Assembly: GCF_018343535.1 (NCBI RefSeq)
Contig: NZ_JAGYPF010000001.1
Span: forward strand, 248,001 to 312,000
DNA: 64,000 nt
Source: Neobacillus rhizophilus
Lineage (GTDB): Bacteria; Bacillota; Bacilli; Bacillales; Cytobacillaceae
Direction of reading: 5' to 3'
The notes under the pieces are model-generated. The model did no database searches and was not told where the DNA came from. It saw only the letters and a program-made list of their open reading frames with translations. Shown piece after piece: positions 25,291 to 34,217 of the stretch. A program made the position numbers and the translations under genes. Numbering within the stretch: position 1 is the first letter of the stretch; every line of letters begins with the position of its first letter.

Positions 25291-26721
25291 TTATTTAACA
25301 TCCCATGGCGTTAGATCATATGGGCGTCTGACCGAAGTAAACTTTGAACCAAAGTTAATATCTGCAACAACTTTTGGATCAAGGATATTATCTCCGGCTG
25401 GTTTTTCCCCATTTTCTGCCCAATTCACCAAATCATCAAATGCATTAATTTGTTCCTGATTTGTAAATTCACAGTGTCCTATTCCACGAATTGCACGAGA
25501 TACTAATAGGTCCTCCTTATTTTTTTCAGCCACTCTTTTCGCATAAATTTGTTCCATTGAGAAAGGAACATAAAGATCTCCCAATGTGTGTAACGTAACA
25601 GTTGGCACCTTTAGGTCTCCGTTTACCTTTGGAATGGCAGCCAAACCGTTATTATGACGGCCGTTTGGATCATTAGAAATTCTTAGGACACTTTCATTTA
25701 ATGCCACTTCTTCAGGCGACAGTTCTGGATCATTATCTAACTGGTAAACAGAATCAGTATTGTTTATAACATTGCCTGTTGCTTCCCCGTATGCAGGGTT
25801 TGTTGGCATACGCTGAAGAAGGAAATCGTCAAACATTCTCTCATAAGCAATTTTAAATAACGGCCGATCTCCACCTGAGAGGTTTTCAGTAACCTTCTCT
25901 AATAATACCCCTTTGTCAGTTAATGATTTAAAAACAATAGACCCCGTAATTGGATCTTTAGTCAATCCATTCCCTAAAATTTCTCTTAAATGTGGAACAT
26001 AATTAACAAAATAATTATCATCTGCCACAAACCTTTGTTGTTCTTTTGTTTTTCCATCTAACGCTTGAGCCACCAGCCCATAATCCGTAAAGAAGTCAAA
26101 CAACTCCGAGTCTCCCAAAACTCCGCACATTGGCAAGGCTCCATCAACATCACCGTACTGCTCAGCATATACACCAGTAACATGACCACCCATAGAGTGG
26201 CCCAGAATATAAGTACGTTTAGGGTTACCGACCAATTTTCTAAACAAACCGTTTAAATCATGTGTATCCTTTACACCAGATTCAACATCATAACCATTTG
26301 TACTATAACTCGATGCGGCCCAAGCATATCCGCGCTCAAGAAGCTCTTTACGAACAGACGGTGCAGTTACAGTTAGAGCACTGCCAGTCCCACGATAACC
26401 ATGGGCATACAATACCAGTTTGCCATTCCAATTCTTAGGAGCTTCTATCCAGTAACCGGCACCGTTATGTATGCCCTTAAACAGTTTTGTTGTTTCATAC
26501 CCTTCTAAATGTGATAAAGAATTTAATTGTGTTTTATCCACATAAAAATTTTTCTTATTCTGCCCATTAGGAACAAAAAACTCTGGCGGTTTAATATTCA
26601 GTGAAGTGGATGAATCAGATGGTGAAGGTGAAGGCTGGTCTGCAAATGCTACGGAGCTGAGTACAGATAAAGAGAGAGTTGTAGCTAAAACGGATGCAAA
26701 TCCTTTTTTTCTTTTTTTCAT
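25291..26721 (-). CDS. Secreted alpha/beta hydrolase
   Basis: A 476-residue protein with a Sec signal peptide (MKKRKKG, hydrophobic core, likely cleavage after VAFA) and a Ser/Pro-rich spacer. The catalytic domain shows LVLYAHGYRG, nucleophile elbow GHSMGG and a histidine in GIGHCEFT; the acid is probably in TLGDLYVPF. An insert of about 150 residues between elbow and acid may form a lid, as in secreted esterases and tannase-like enzymes. Substrate unknown. A perfect palindrome lies 30-49 bp upstream of the start. Confidence 0.8.
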   Translation of the reverse strand: MKKRKKGFASVLATTLSLSVLSSVAFADQPSPSPSDSSTSLNIKPPEFFVPNGQNKKNFYVDKTQLNSLSHLEGYETTKLFKGIHNGAGYWIEAPKNWNGKLVLYAHGYRGTGSALTVTAPSVRKELLERGYAWAASSYSTNGYDVESGVKDTHDLNGLFRKLVGNPKRTYILGHSMGGHVTGVYAEQYGDVDGALPMCGVLGDSELFDFFTDYGLVAQALDGKTKEQQRFVADDNYFVNYVPHLREILGNGLTKDPITGSIVFKSLTDKGVLLEKVTENLSGGDRPLFKIAYERMFDDFLLQRMPTNPAYGEATGNVINNTDSVYQLDNDPELSPEEVALNESVLRISNDPNGRHNNGLAAIPKVNGDLKVPTVTLHTLGDLYVPFSMEQIYAKRVAEKNKEDLLVSRAIRGIGHCEFTNQEQINAFDDLVNWAENGEKPAGDNILDPKVVADINFGSKFTSVRRPYDLTPWDVK

Positions 26722-26750
26722 GAAACCACCCCTAGGTAATATAATATTGG

Positions 26751-26770
26751 GAATATTAGTTCTAATATTC
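26751..26770. promoter_or_regulatory. 20-bp palindrome upstream of the secreted hydrolase
   Basis: GAATATTAGTTCTAATATTC has perfect 9-bp arms around TT and sits where the minus-strand promoter of the hydrolase gene should be. It is a probable operator; the regulator is unknown. Confidence 0.5.
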
Positions 26771-26963
26771 AGCCACTTTGATTATAGGACAAGCATATTA
26801 CTTCGTATATTGAAATATTTCTACACGAAATAACACCAAAAAACAGCAGGATACAGGTAATGATAAAAAAACAAAAATTGTGATAAGTGATGTCTTAAAT
26901 TTGGTGAAAGAGGTAGAAAATTTACGCCATTTGATTCATTTGAAAAATAGGTATATTATCCCG

Positions 26964-27014
26964 TTACAGAAGATTCTGAATACTGTATATAATAGTTAGT
27001 AAGTATTCACTAAC
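26964..27014 (+). promoter_or_regulatory. Promoter and operator of the TetR-P450 operon
   Basis: -35 TTACAG (26964-26969) and -10 TATAAT (26988-26993) are 18 bp apart. The dyad GTTAGT (26995-27000) / ACTAAC (27009-27014) covers the expected transcription start, a typical place for autorepression by a TetR protein. Confidence 0.6.
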
Positions 27015-27034
27015 CAAAAGAGAGGGTGAAGAAT

Positions 27035-27607
27035 TTGGGATTGCAATCGGATACAAAAAAGAAAATTATCCAGGAGGCACGCAAGCTCTTTGCCGAACGA
27101 GGATATAATGGCGCCACAACCGCCGAAATTGCCAGGCGTGTTGAAGTTTCAGAAGCTGCTCTTTATAAACATTTTTCAGGCAAAAAGGATATTTTTCTTG
27201 CCTGCATTACTCCGTCTGTTTTTGTGCCCCCCAAGATGAATTCTGATCATAATCCCGATCTGGTCAGGGACGTCATCAAAGCAAGGGTGGAAGTAATCCG
27301 AAGCAATTTGGACAGCTTCAACATCCTTTTTAGGGAATCGCCAAACCATCCAGAGCTGGCAAAGATGTTTATGGAGCAAATTTATATTCAGGACAAAAGT
27401 ATGGAACAGCTTTTGCAAAAGATATCTAACGGAAATCTCACCCCAGTCCAATCCCTTCTATATGAGCTTGGCATCACTAGCGCTATTTGGTCCATACTCA
27501 ACTTTGAAAAACTCCAGGAAGAAATCATCTCAGAAAAATTACCGCTCGATCATATGGAGGATGAAATTGCCGATGTTATTTTATACGGCCTATTAGGAAA
27601 AAAGTGA
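27035..27607 (+). CDS. TetR-family transcriptional regulator (FatR/Bm3R1-like position)
   Basis: A 190-residue TetR protein. The N-terminal helix-turn-helix is typical: IIQEARKLFAERGYNGATTAEIARR, then VSEAALYKHFSGKKDIF. The C-terminal ligand domain is unremarkable. I prefer TTG 27035, because the ribosome site GAGAGGG overlaps GTG 27026. It lies 24 bp before a CYP102-type P450 gene, the same arrangement as fatR-cyp102A3 in B. subtilis and bm3R1-P450BM3 in B. megaterium, where the regulator responds to fatty acids. Ligand is inference. Confidence 0.87.
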   Translation: MGLQSDTKKKIIQEARKLFAERGYNGATTAEIARRVEVSEAALYKHFSGKKDIFLACITPSVFVPPKMNSDHNPDLVRDVIKARVEVIRSNLDSFNILFRESPNHPELAKMFMEQIYIQDKSMEQLLQKISNGNLTPVQSLLYELGITSAIWSILNFEKLQEEIISEKLPLDHMEDEIADVILYGLLGKK

Positions 27608-27631
27608 CTTATAAGCAGAAAGGAGCTTTTT

Positions 27632-30361
27632 ATGGAAAATTTTATGCGGATTCCGCAGCCAAAAACGTATGGCCTTTTAGGAAATATACCGTTGATCGAT
27701 AAAGACGCACCGACGCTGTCATTTTGGAAAATCGCCGATGAATACGGTCCGATTTTTCGCTTTGAGGCTTTCGGATTTATCATGCATTTTGTTTCTAGTC
27801 ATGAATTAATCGCTGAGGTCTGTGATGAATCCCGCTTTGACAAGAGTCTCTCCGGAGGGTTGTATTTTCTGCGTTCTTTGGGAGGAGATGGCCTATTTAC
27901 AAGCAAAACAAAAGAGCCGAATTGGCAGAAAGCTCATAACATTCTTATGCCTGCCTTCAGCCAGCAAGCAATGAAAGGCTATCATACGATGATGGTTGAC
28001 ATCGCCTCGCAACTCGTACAAAAGTGGTCACGTTTGAATCCAAATGAGAGCATCGATATTCCCGATGATATGACCCGTCTGACCCTTGATACGATTGGTT
28101 TATGCGGATTTAACTATCGCTTTAACAGTTTCTATCGGGAAACCCACAATCCGTTTATCATCAGTATGATCCGGGCACTTGACGAGGCAATGCACCAAAG
28201 CACAAGGCTGCCTATCCAAAACCAGCTGATGGTAAGAACCAAGCGGCAGTTTGAACACGACATTAAATCAATGTTTTCTCTAGTAGATAAAATTATCGCT
28301 GAACGCAAAGAAGGCGGCGATCAAGGAGAAACTGATTTACTGGCACGAATGCTGAATGTCAAGGACCCGCTAACAGGAGAGAGGCTTGATGATGAAAATA
28401 TTCGGTTCCAAATCATTACGTTCCTGATCGCAGGACATGAAACGACAAGTGGATTGCTTTCTTTTGCCATTTACTTACTTTTGAAGCATCCTGAAGTATT
28501 GAAGAAGGCATACAAGGAAGTTGACCAGGTTCTAGTCGATTCTATTCCTTCGTATCAGCAGGTACTCGACCTTAAGTACATTCGGATGATATTAAATGAA
28601 GCATTACGTCTTTATCCTACTGCGCCCCAATTTACTTTGTACGCAAAGGAGGATACGGTCATTGGCGGGAAATACCGGCTCAAAAAATACGATAATGTGT
28701 CCGTTATTATTCCAAAACTTCATCGCGATAAGGATGCATGGGGAGAGGATGCTGAAGCTTTTCGTCCGGAGCGGTTTGCAGATATTACTAAAATTCCCGC
28801 AGATGCCTATAAGCCGTTTGGTAACGGGCAGCGAGCGTGTATCGGGATGCAGTTCGCCCTCCATGAGGCAACAGTTGTATTGGGCATGATTCTCCAGCAT
28901 TTTGACTTGATCGACCATATGAATTATCAATTAAAAATTAAGCAAACATTAACGCTGAAACCGGATAATTTTAAAATTCTTGTAAAATTACGGGAAAATA
29001 AAAGAATCGATACATTTGCTTTATCTACTGAAAAAGTGGCAGCCCCGAAAAATGACCAAGAAGCTCCAAAGTATTCACTTATTGGCGTGAATAATAGACC
29101 GCTGCTTGTTTTATATGGTTCCAATATGGGAACAGCAGAACGGGTTGCACATAAGCTTGCCGATATTGCCCGTTTGCATGGGGTAAGAAGCGAGGCTGCT
29201 CCCCTAAACGACAGGATTGGTAAGTTACCAACTGAAGGAGCCGTAATCATTGTCACATCCTCCTATAATGGGAAACCGCCGAGAAACGCACGCCAATTTG
29301 TTCAGTGGCTAGAACATCTGGAAACAGGTAGTTTAAAAGGTGTCCAGTACGCGGTATTTGGATGTGGAGATCACAACTGGGCGAACACCTACCAGGATGT
29401 GCCTCGTTTTATTGATGAACAACTTGCCCTTAAAGGAGCAGTCAGATTTTCAGAGCGGGGGGAAGGTGATGCAGGCGGTGACTTTGAAGAGCAATTGGAA
29501 GAATGGAAAAACCAGATGTGGCAGGATGCCTTTAAAACCTTCGGAATTCAAGTGGACAAAAGGACTGAAAAAGAGTCAAATACGATTTCCATACAGTTTG
29601 TCAATACTGTCATGGGTTCACCTTTGGCTGGAAAGTACGATTCCGTACAAGGTTCGATTGTAGAAAATCAGTTAGTGTTTAATAACGAAAATGAACCAAC
29701 ACGGCAAATTGTGATTTCCTTGCCAGAAGGGCAAACCTATCAGGAAGGTAACCAACTTGGGGTCTTTTCATGGAATAGCAAAGAAACCGTTCAGCAAATT
29801 CTTAACCGGTTTGGATTAAATGGGAAGGACCATGTGATTATTACCGCAAGCGGCCGTTCTGTTTCCCATCTTCCATTAGACCGCCCGGTAAGTCTAGTTG
29901 ATCTTATAAGTCAAAGTGTGGAAGTGAACGAAGCGGCAACAAGGACGCAAATTCGTGAACTAGCTGCCTATACGGTTTGCCCTCCGCATAAGCGGGAATT
30001 AGAAGCGTTATTAGCGGATGGGGTCTATGAAGAACTTGTTTTGAAAAATAGAGTTTCGATGCTTGACTTGCTTGAAAAATATGAAGCATGTGAAATGCCA
30101 TTCGAACGTTTCTTAGAGCTATTGCCTTCACTTAAACCAAGTTTTTTTTCGATAACAAGCTCTCCAAAGGAAAGTCCGGATCGAGTAAGCATTTCTATAA
30201 GTGTTGACCAAGGGGATCCAGGACAGGATGAGGTTGATGAGCAAAAAGCGGCATATGCCTTCTTGGCGGATTCAAATCCAGGAGATCAAATCGTAATGTT
30301 TATTTTAAAATCTGAAGCAGACCATCAACAGATCGAAAACCAGCAATATAAAATAGGTTAA
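27632..30361 (+). CDS. CYP102-type cytochrome P450-reductase fusion, truncated in the reductase
   Basis: A 909-residue self-contained fatty acid hydroxylase homologue; P450BM3-type enzymes have about 1050. The heme domain is complete: AGHETT (267-272), EALR in helix K and the heme loop [10 protein letters not shown] with Cys403. The flavodoxin domain begins at Y495 (YGSNMGTAE) and is intact, with [12 protein letters not shown] and FGCGDHNWA. The FAD domain is eroded: RxYS of the family is SFFS (837-840), and the GIAS-like motif reads AAYA. The NADPH-binding C-terminal domain, about 140 residues, is absent. A terminator follows directly, so no remnant remains downstream. Confidence 0.88.
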   Translation: MENFMRIPQPKTYGLLGNIPLIDKDAPTLSFWKIADEYGPIFRFEAFGFIMHFVSSHELIAEVCDESRFDKSLSGGLYFLRSLGGDGLFTSKTKEPNWQKAHNILMPAFSQQAMKGYHTMMVDIASQLVQKWSRLNPNESIDIPDDMTRLTLDTIGLCGFNYRFNSFYRETHNPFIISMIRALDEAMHQSTRLPIQNQLMVRTKRQFEHDIKSMFSLVDKIIAERKEGGDQGETDLLARMLNVKDPLTGERLDDENIRFQIITFLIAGHETTSGLLSFAIYLLLKHPEVLKKAYKEVDQVLVDSIPSYQQVLDLKYIRMILNEALRLYPTAPQFTLYAKEDTVIGGKYRLKKYDNVSVIIPKLHRDKDAWGEDAEAFRPERFADITKIPADAYKPFGNGQRACIGMQFALHEATVVLGMILQHFDLIDHMNYQLKIKQTLTLKPDNFKILVKLRENKRIDTFALSTEKVAAPKNDQEAPKYSLIGVNNRPLLVLYGSNMGTAERVAHKLADIARLHGVRSEAAPLNDRIGKLPTEGAVIIVTSSYNGKPPRNARQFVQWLEHLETGSLKGVQYAVFGCGDHNWANTYQDVPRFIDEQLALKGAVRFSERGEGDAGGDFEEQLEEWKNQMWQDAFKTFGIQVDKRTEKESNTISIQFVNTVMGSPLAGKYDSVQGSIVENQLVFNNENEPTRQIVISLPEGQTYQEGNQLGVFSWNSKETVQQILNRFGLNGKDHVIITASGRSVSHLPLDRPVSLVDLISQSVEVNEAATRTQIRELAAYTVCPPHKRELEALLADGVYEELVLKNRVSMLDLLEKYEACEMPFERFLELLPSLKPSFFSITSSPKESPDRVSISISVDQGDPGQDEVDEQKAAYAFLADSNPGDQIVMFILKSEADHQQIENQQYKIG

Positions 30362-30364
30362 AAA

Positions 30365-30410
30365 GAAAGTCCCTGAATTCTTTTTGAGAATCAGGGACTT
30401 TCCTTTATTT
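30365..30410. terminator. Bidirectional terminator between P450 and aldehyde dehydrogenase genes
   Basis: GAAAGTCCCTGA (30365-30376) pairs with TCAGGGACTTTC (30391-30402), extended by TTCT/AGAA. Confidence 0.9.
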
Positions 30411-31826
30411 TAAAAACATCCTCAACATCTTAAGCCCATTCTTAAAATTCGGATAGCGGAACGGGATGTCAAAAAGGGTGGTTTGCTTTAAGACACTTTT
30501 CTTATGGGAGAAGGTATCAAAGCTGCCTTTCCCGTGATAAGAGCCAATGCCGCTTGGTCCGACACCGCCGAAGGGCAGGTGAGGGGAGACAAAGTGATAG
30601 ACAGTGTCATTCACACAGCCGCCGCCAAACGAAACACTATTTAGAACCGTTTGCTGGACCTGGTTATTTTCCGAAAAAATATAAAGGGCAAGCGGTTTCG
30701 GATGATTATGGATGCCATCGACCACTTCTGATAAATTGCTATATTCCATAACAGGAAGAATCGGGCCAAAAATCTCATCCTGCATAATTGGATCATCCCA
30801 GCTTATATTCGTTAAAACAGTCGGCTCAATCGCTAGGGTTTCCGAATTTGTTTTACCCCCAGAATATACTTGACCATTATCCAAAAAGCCCTCCAGCCGC
30901 TTGAAATGCCGCTCACTAACAATATGGGTGAAATCGGAATTACGTAACGGATTTTCTCCATATAATTCTTTAATCGTATTTTTAAACTCGCTTAGAAATT
31001 TGTCTTTGACATTTTTATGAACATAAAGATAATCGGGGGCAATACAGGTCTGGCCAGCATTCGTGAATTTGCCCCAGGCTACCCGTTTAGCAGCTACCTT
31101 AAGATTGGCATCATCATGGACGATGCAGGGGCTTTTGCCTCCAAGCTCTAACGTAACCGGAGTTAAATGTTTCGCCGCCGCCTTCATAATAATTTTCCCG
31201 ACAGGTACACTTCCAGTAAAAAAGATATAATCAAATTTCTCTTCCAGGAGCGCTGTACTCGTTTCTACACCGCCTTCAACAACCGAAACATACTCTTCAG
31301 GGTAAAGACCATTGATAAGCTTCGCCAATACTTCAGACGTTTTTGGTGTTAATTCAGAAGGTTTCAAAACGGCACAATTTCCCGCCGCAATCGCTCCGAT
31401 TAACGGAGCAATCGCCAGCTGAAATGGATAGTTCCATGGCGCAATAATTAATGCCACACCGTAGGGTTCTGAATAAATGTAACTCGTCGAACCAAAATGG
31501 GTCATAGGCGTTTTGACACTTTTTACTTTAACCCAAGAGCTCAAGTTTTTAATTGTAAAAGTCAACTCGGCAAGGACAAATCCGATTTCTGCCGCATACG
31601 CATCAAGCTCTGATTTATTTAAATCCTCTTTTAATGCTGCCATAATCTCTTGCTCATTTACCTTTATGGCATCCTTCAATTTTTTCAAGGCAGCCAATCG
31701 GAAGGAAATATTTTTTGTCTGTTCTTTACGGAAGAAAGCCTTTTGTTTATTAACTAGGAAACTGTAATTTTCTTTAGTACCGCCTTCATTTTCATTTAAA
31801 ACGGGAGAGGAAATACTCATATTCAT
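30405..31826 (-). CDS. Aldehyde dehydrogenase, class 3/YwdH-like
   Basis: A 473-residue NAD(P)-dependent aldehyde dehydrogenase. It has the PWNYPFQL motif, FFTGSVPVGK, the general base in LELGGKSP and the catalytic cysteine in NAGQTCIAPDY. The C-terminus is short and basic/hydrophobic (GLKMLRMFLK), as in membrane-associated fatty aldehyde dehydrogenases. It starts 2 bp after the upstream iron alcohol dehydrogenase gene, with AAAGGAGTAG inside that gene, so both are one operon: alcohol to aldehyde to acid. It converges on the P450 gene. Confidence 0.9.
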   Translation of the reverse strand: MNMSISSPVLNENEGGTKENYSFLVNKQKAFFRKEQTKNISFRLAALKKLKDAIKVNEQEIMAALKEDLNKSELDAYAAEIGFVLAELTFTIKNLSSWVKVKSVKTPMTHFGSTSYIYSEPYGVALIIAPWNYPFQLAIAPLIGAIAAGNCAVLKPSELTPKTSEVLAKLINGLYPEEYVSVVEGGVETSTALLEEKFDYIFFTGSVPVGKIIMKAAAKHLTPVTLELGGKSPCIVHDDANLKVAAKRVAWGKFTNAGQTCIAPDYLYVHKNVKDKFLSEFKNTIKELYGENPLRNSDFTHIVSERHFKRLEGFLDNGQVYSGGKTNSETLAIEPTVLTNISWDDPIMQDEIFGPILPVMEYSNLSEVVDGIHNHPKPLALYIFSENNQVQQTVLNSVSFGGGCVNDTVYHFVSPHLPFGGVGPSGIGSYHGKGSFDTFSHKKSVLKQTTLFDIPFRYPNFKNGLKMLRMFLK

Positions 31827-31828
31827 AT

Positions 31829-33028
31829 CTACTCCTTTATCAGATGATAAAGCTTTAATAAGTCATTTTTATAAAAAATCTTTGGAACAGGATAGAGAGG
31901 ATTTGCTTCTTTCAAAGCCCGTTCCACCATGAGCGGAATATCCTTTTCGATGATTCCGTTTACCTTGGTCGGAATAGCCATTTTTTCATTAAGCTCTTTA
32001 ATGGCATCAATAAATTTCCGCGCTTTTTGTTCAACAGTATCGGTAGGCTTTGTTATGTTAACCAAATCTGCCAATTCTGACAACGGTTTATGAGCGGATT
32101 CCCCATAATACTCCAGTACATATGGAAGAATAATCGCATTCGCCAGACCATGGGGAACCTGATAAAACCCGCCTAAGGTATGGGCGATAGCATGCACGTA
32201 GCCAACATATGCCCGGGTAAAAGCGATTCCCGCCAAATATGCAGCCTTTTGCATGTTCGTTCTCGCCTGAATGTTCGTACCGTTTGTATAGCATTCATAA
32301 AGATTTTCAAAAATTAACTGTACCGCCTCAATACTGCACTGTGTTGTTTTTTTCGTGTTACTTTTCCCAATATACGCCTCGACTGCATGTGTCAGTGCAT
32401 CAATACCGGTTGCAGCAGTGATATGGGGAGGAAGCTTAACAGTAAGAAGCGGATCTAATACAGCATAATGGGGGATAAGGGCCGTGTCCATTATCGCGTA
32501 CTTTTCATGTGTCTCGCTGTTTGAGACAACAGCGGCAAGCGTTGCTTCACTGCCTGTTCCTGCTGTCGTTGGGATGGCAAACAGAGGTGGTATTCTTTTT
32601 AATACCTTCAATACACCTTTCATCTGTGGAATACTTTTTTTAGGCCTTGCCGCGCGGGCGCCTACACCTTTTGCGCAATCCATTGGCGAGCCGCCGCCAA
32701 ATGCAACAATCCCCTGGCATTTATTCTCCTTGTACATTTGAAAGGCTTCTTCAATATTTTCTATTGTTGGGTTTGGAACGGTTTTATCATAAATGAAAAA
32801 TTGGATGCCCCCATTTTTCAAGCCATCTAAAAAAGTGTCCATCAGGCCAATGGAAATAATCCCTTGATCTGTCACGATTAAAACGCTTTCAACTCGCATA
32901 CTTTTAATAAGGCTTGGAAGTCTACTTAGGCTGTTTTCTCCTTCTAATAATTCCGGCTCTCGCCAAGGAAGTATAAAGGAGGCTACCTTCATCCCACCTT
33001 GATACGTTCTGCAATATAATTCGTACAT
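31829..33028 (-). CDS. Iron-containing alcohol dehydrogenase
   Basis: 399 residues from ATG 33028 (site GGGGGAT upstream). The open frame extends further upstream, but that stretch encodes an implausible hydrophobic lead without a ribosome site. Motifs are AFGGGSPMDCAK, TTAGTGSEATL, GIDALTHAVEAY and AIAHTLGGFYQVPHGLANA, the metal site. Paired with the aldehyde dehydrogenase gene. A dyad TATACT/AGTATA lies about 130 bp upstream. Confidence 0.88.
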   Translation of the reverse strand: MYELYCRTYQGGMKVASFILPWREPELLEGENSLSRLPSLIKSMRVESVLIVTDQGIISIGLMDTFLDGLKNGGIQFFIYDKTVPNPTIENIEEAFQMYKENKCQGIVAFGGGSPMDCAKGVGARAARPKKSIPQMKGVLKVLKRIPPLFAIPTTAGTGSEATLAAVVSNSETHEKYAIMDTALIPHYAVLDPLLTVKLPPHITAATGIDALTHAVEAYIGKSNTKKTTQCSIEAVQLIFENLYECYTNGTNIQARTNMQKAAYLAGIAFTRAYVGYVHAIAHTLGGFYQVPHGLANAIILPYVLEYYGESAHKPLSELADLVNITKPTDTVEQKARKFIDAIKELNEKMAIPTKVNGIIEKDIPLMVERALKEANPLYPVPKIFYKNDLLKLYHLIKE

Positions 33029-33153
33029 CAATAATCCCCCGCTTTCAATAAAAAATAAAAATACACAAAATACCCAAAAAACCAAAAAAGTATACAAACT
33101 ATATATCGTAAAAATGGAGAGAACGTCAAGAGAATATTTAAAAAATTCTGAAA

Positions 33154-33173
33154 TATACTTCCTTTGTAGTATA
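33154..33173. promoter_or_regulatory. Dyad upstream of the ADH-ALDH operon
   Basis: TATACT (33154-33159) and AGTATA (33168-33173) are separated by 8 bp. The half GTAGTATA recurs at 34047-34054, upstream of the LtaS-like gene and beyond the regulator gene. It may be bound by the winged-helix protein encoded between them. Confidence 0.35.
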
Positions 33174-33216
33174 TAAACTAGAATTGAAATCAAACCAAAA
33201 AACTATCTATGAAACT

Positions 33217-33242
33217 AAAAATCAGCCGATTTCGGCTGATTT
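33217..33242 (-). terminator. Terminator of the winged-helix regulator gene
   Basis: AATCAGCCGA / TCGGCTGATT stem, followed by T residues on the minus strand. Confidence 0.8.
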
Positions 33243-33925
33243 TAACTTTGTCCAATAAAATTAATTAATAAACTTAATTCGCCAGCATTAAGCTCGCTGA
33301 CATTGTCAAGGAATTGTTGAACGAGCTTCACCATATCAGGACTTAATTCCTCACCAACTGATTGAATAATCATACCAACAACTGCCCCGGTAAAAACAGT
33401 TAACTGCAACTTTGCTTCCTTGGAAGCATTGATTAAGTTCACCGTTAATTCCTTCACGTTTTTTCCCAGTGTATTCAAGTATAATAGCAAAATACTAAGA
33501 AAGTAGGCGCAAAACTCCAGCTTAACTTCTACATTTTTCATGAGCGAAATGATATGATGGATCGCTTCTCTTAACGGCAGATTTTGCGGATTATCAACTA
33601 ATTTAATGACTTCTGGCAGGATGACTTCCCACTCTTCCGCATTTGATAGCTCTCTACGTTCTTTTTGGAAAAAGCTTTCTGCAATTTCTGTAGGGGAGAA
33701 GACAACAAGTGAACGACCTGCTTCATTCTCATTCGTGGAATACGTTCTTTTTACAAGCCCCTGGTTTTCCAATTCTTTTAATACATCATAGGCTGTCCAT
33801 TTGCTTACGCCAATGGCTTCCGCCACCTTCGAATAATGGACAGGGTTGTTTGTTTTCTTAAATTGACGGTAGATATGATCAAGGAATTCCTGACGTCTTT
33901 TTGTTAGAGACAAACTTTTTTTCAC
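33242..33925 (-). CDS. Winged-helix transcriptional regulator
   Basis: A 227-residue protein. Residues 1-80 form a winged helix: LTKRRQEFLDHIYRQF, then VHYSKVAEAIGVSKWTAYDVLKELE and a wing ending in VKRTYS. The rest is helical and leucine-rich, without a named domain, perhaps for dimerisation or ligand binding. It lies just upstream of the iron-ADH/ALDH operon on the same strand, separated by a terminator, so it may control that operon. Ligand and family name unknown to me. Confidence 0.72.
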   Translation of the reverse strand: MKKSLSLTKRRQEFLDHIYRQFKKTNNPVHYSKVAEAIGVSKWTAYDVLKELENQGLVKRTYSTNENEAGRSLVVFSPTEIAESFFQKERRELSNAEEWEVILPEVIKLVDNPQNLPLREAIHHIISLMKNVEVKLEFCAYFLSILLLYLNTLGKNVKELTVNLINASKEAKLQLTVFTGAVVGMIIQSVGEELSPDMVKLVQQFLDNVSELNAGELSLLINFIGQS

Positions 33926-34028
33926 CTCAGATCTATTGATGGAAACATATGTAATTAAATATCAAGATTACATGTATTATACCATTCTCGCCTAAATATA
34001 ATGGACAAGATTGCATTAAACATATGGG

Positions 34029-34056
34029 TTGACTTTTTCAAAAAAAGTAGTATAGT
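34029..34056 (+). promoter_or_regulatory. Promoter of the LtaS-like gene
   Basis: -35 TTGACT (34029-34034) and -10 TATAGT (34051-34056), 16 bp apart. The -10 region overlaps the dyad TAGTA/TACTA. The leader would be about 150 bases. Confidence 0.5.
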
Positions 34057-34217
34057 TACTATCTTGTGAGCAGGTCATTTACGTTTTTTCTTGTTTTATT
34101 CATAGTTTGTTCATATTTACCATTTAAGATAATTATTATGCTAAATAGTACTAATCCCATATAGGAAAGTAATTAAAAATATGCAATAATGAGTTGCTAG
34201 AAGGAAGGTGCTTAATA

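Larger units (their letters stand above)
26722..27034. other. 313-bp region between divergent genes with operator-like palindromes
   Basis: Next to the secreted hydrolase lies the 20-bp palindrome GAATATTAGTTCTAATATTC (26751-26770). Next to the TetR gene lie its promoter and a second dyad (26964-27014). Between them I see AT-rich sequence with one 39-codon frame that I do not call a gene. Confidence 0.7.

Noticed and set aside
26880..26999. 39-codon frame with GTG start (SDVLNLVKEVENLRHL) upstream of tetR
   Set aside because: No convincing ribosome site, and it runs through the tetR promoter and into its operator.
33029..33193. N-terminal extension of the minus-strand iron alcohol dehydrogenase
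   Set aside because: The extra 55 residues are hydrophobic and unlike the family, and the good ribosome site lies before ATG 33028.
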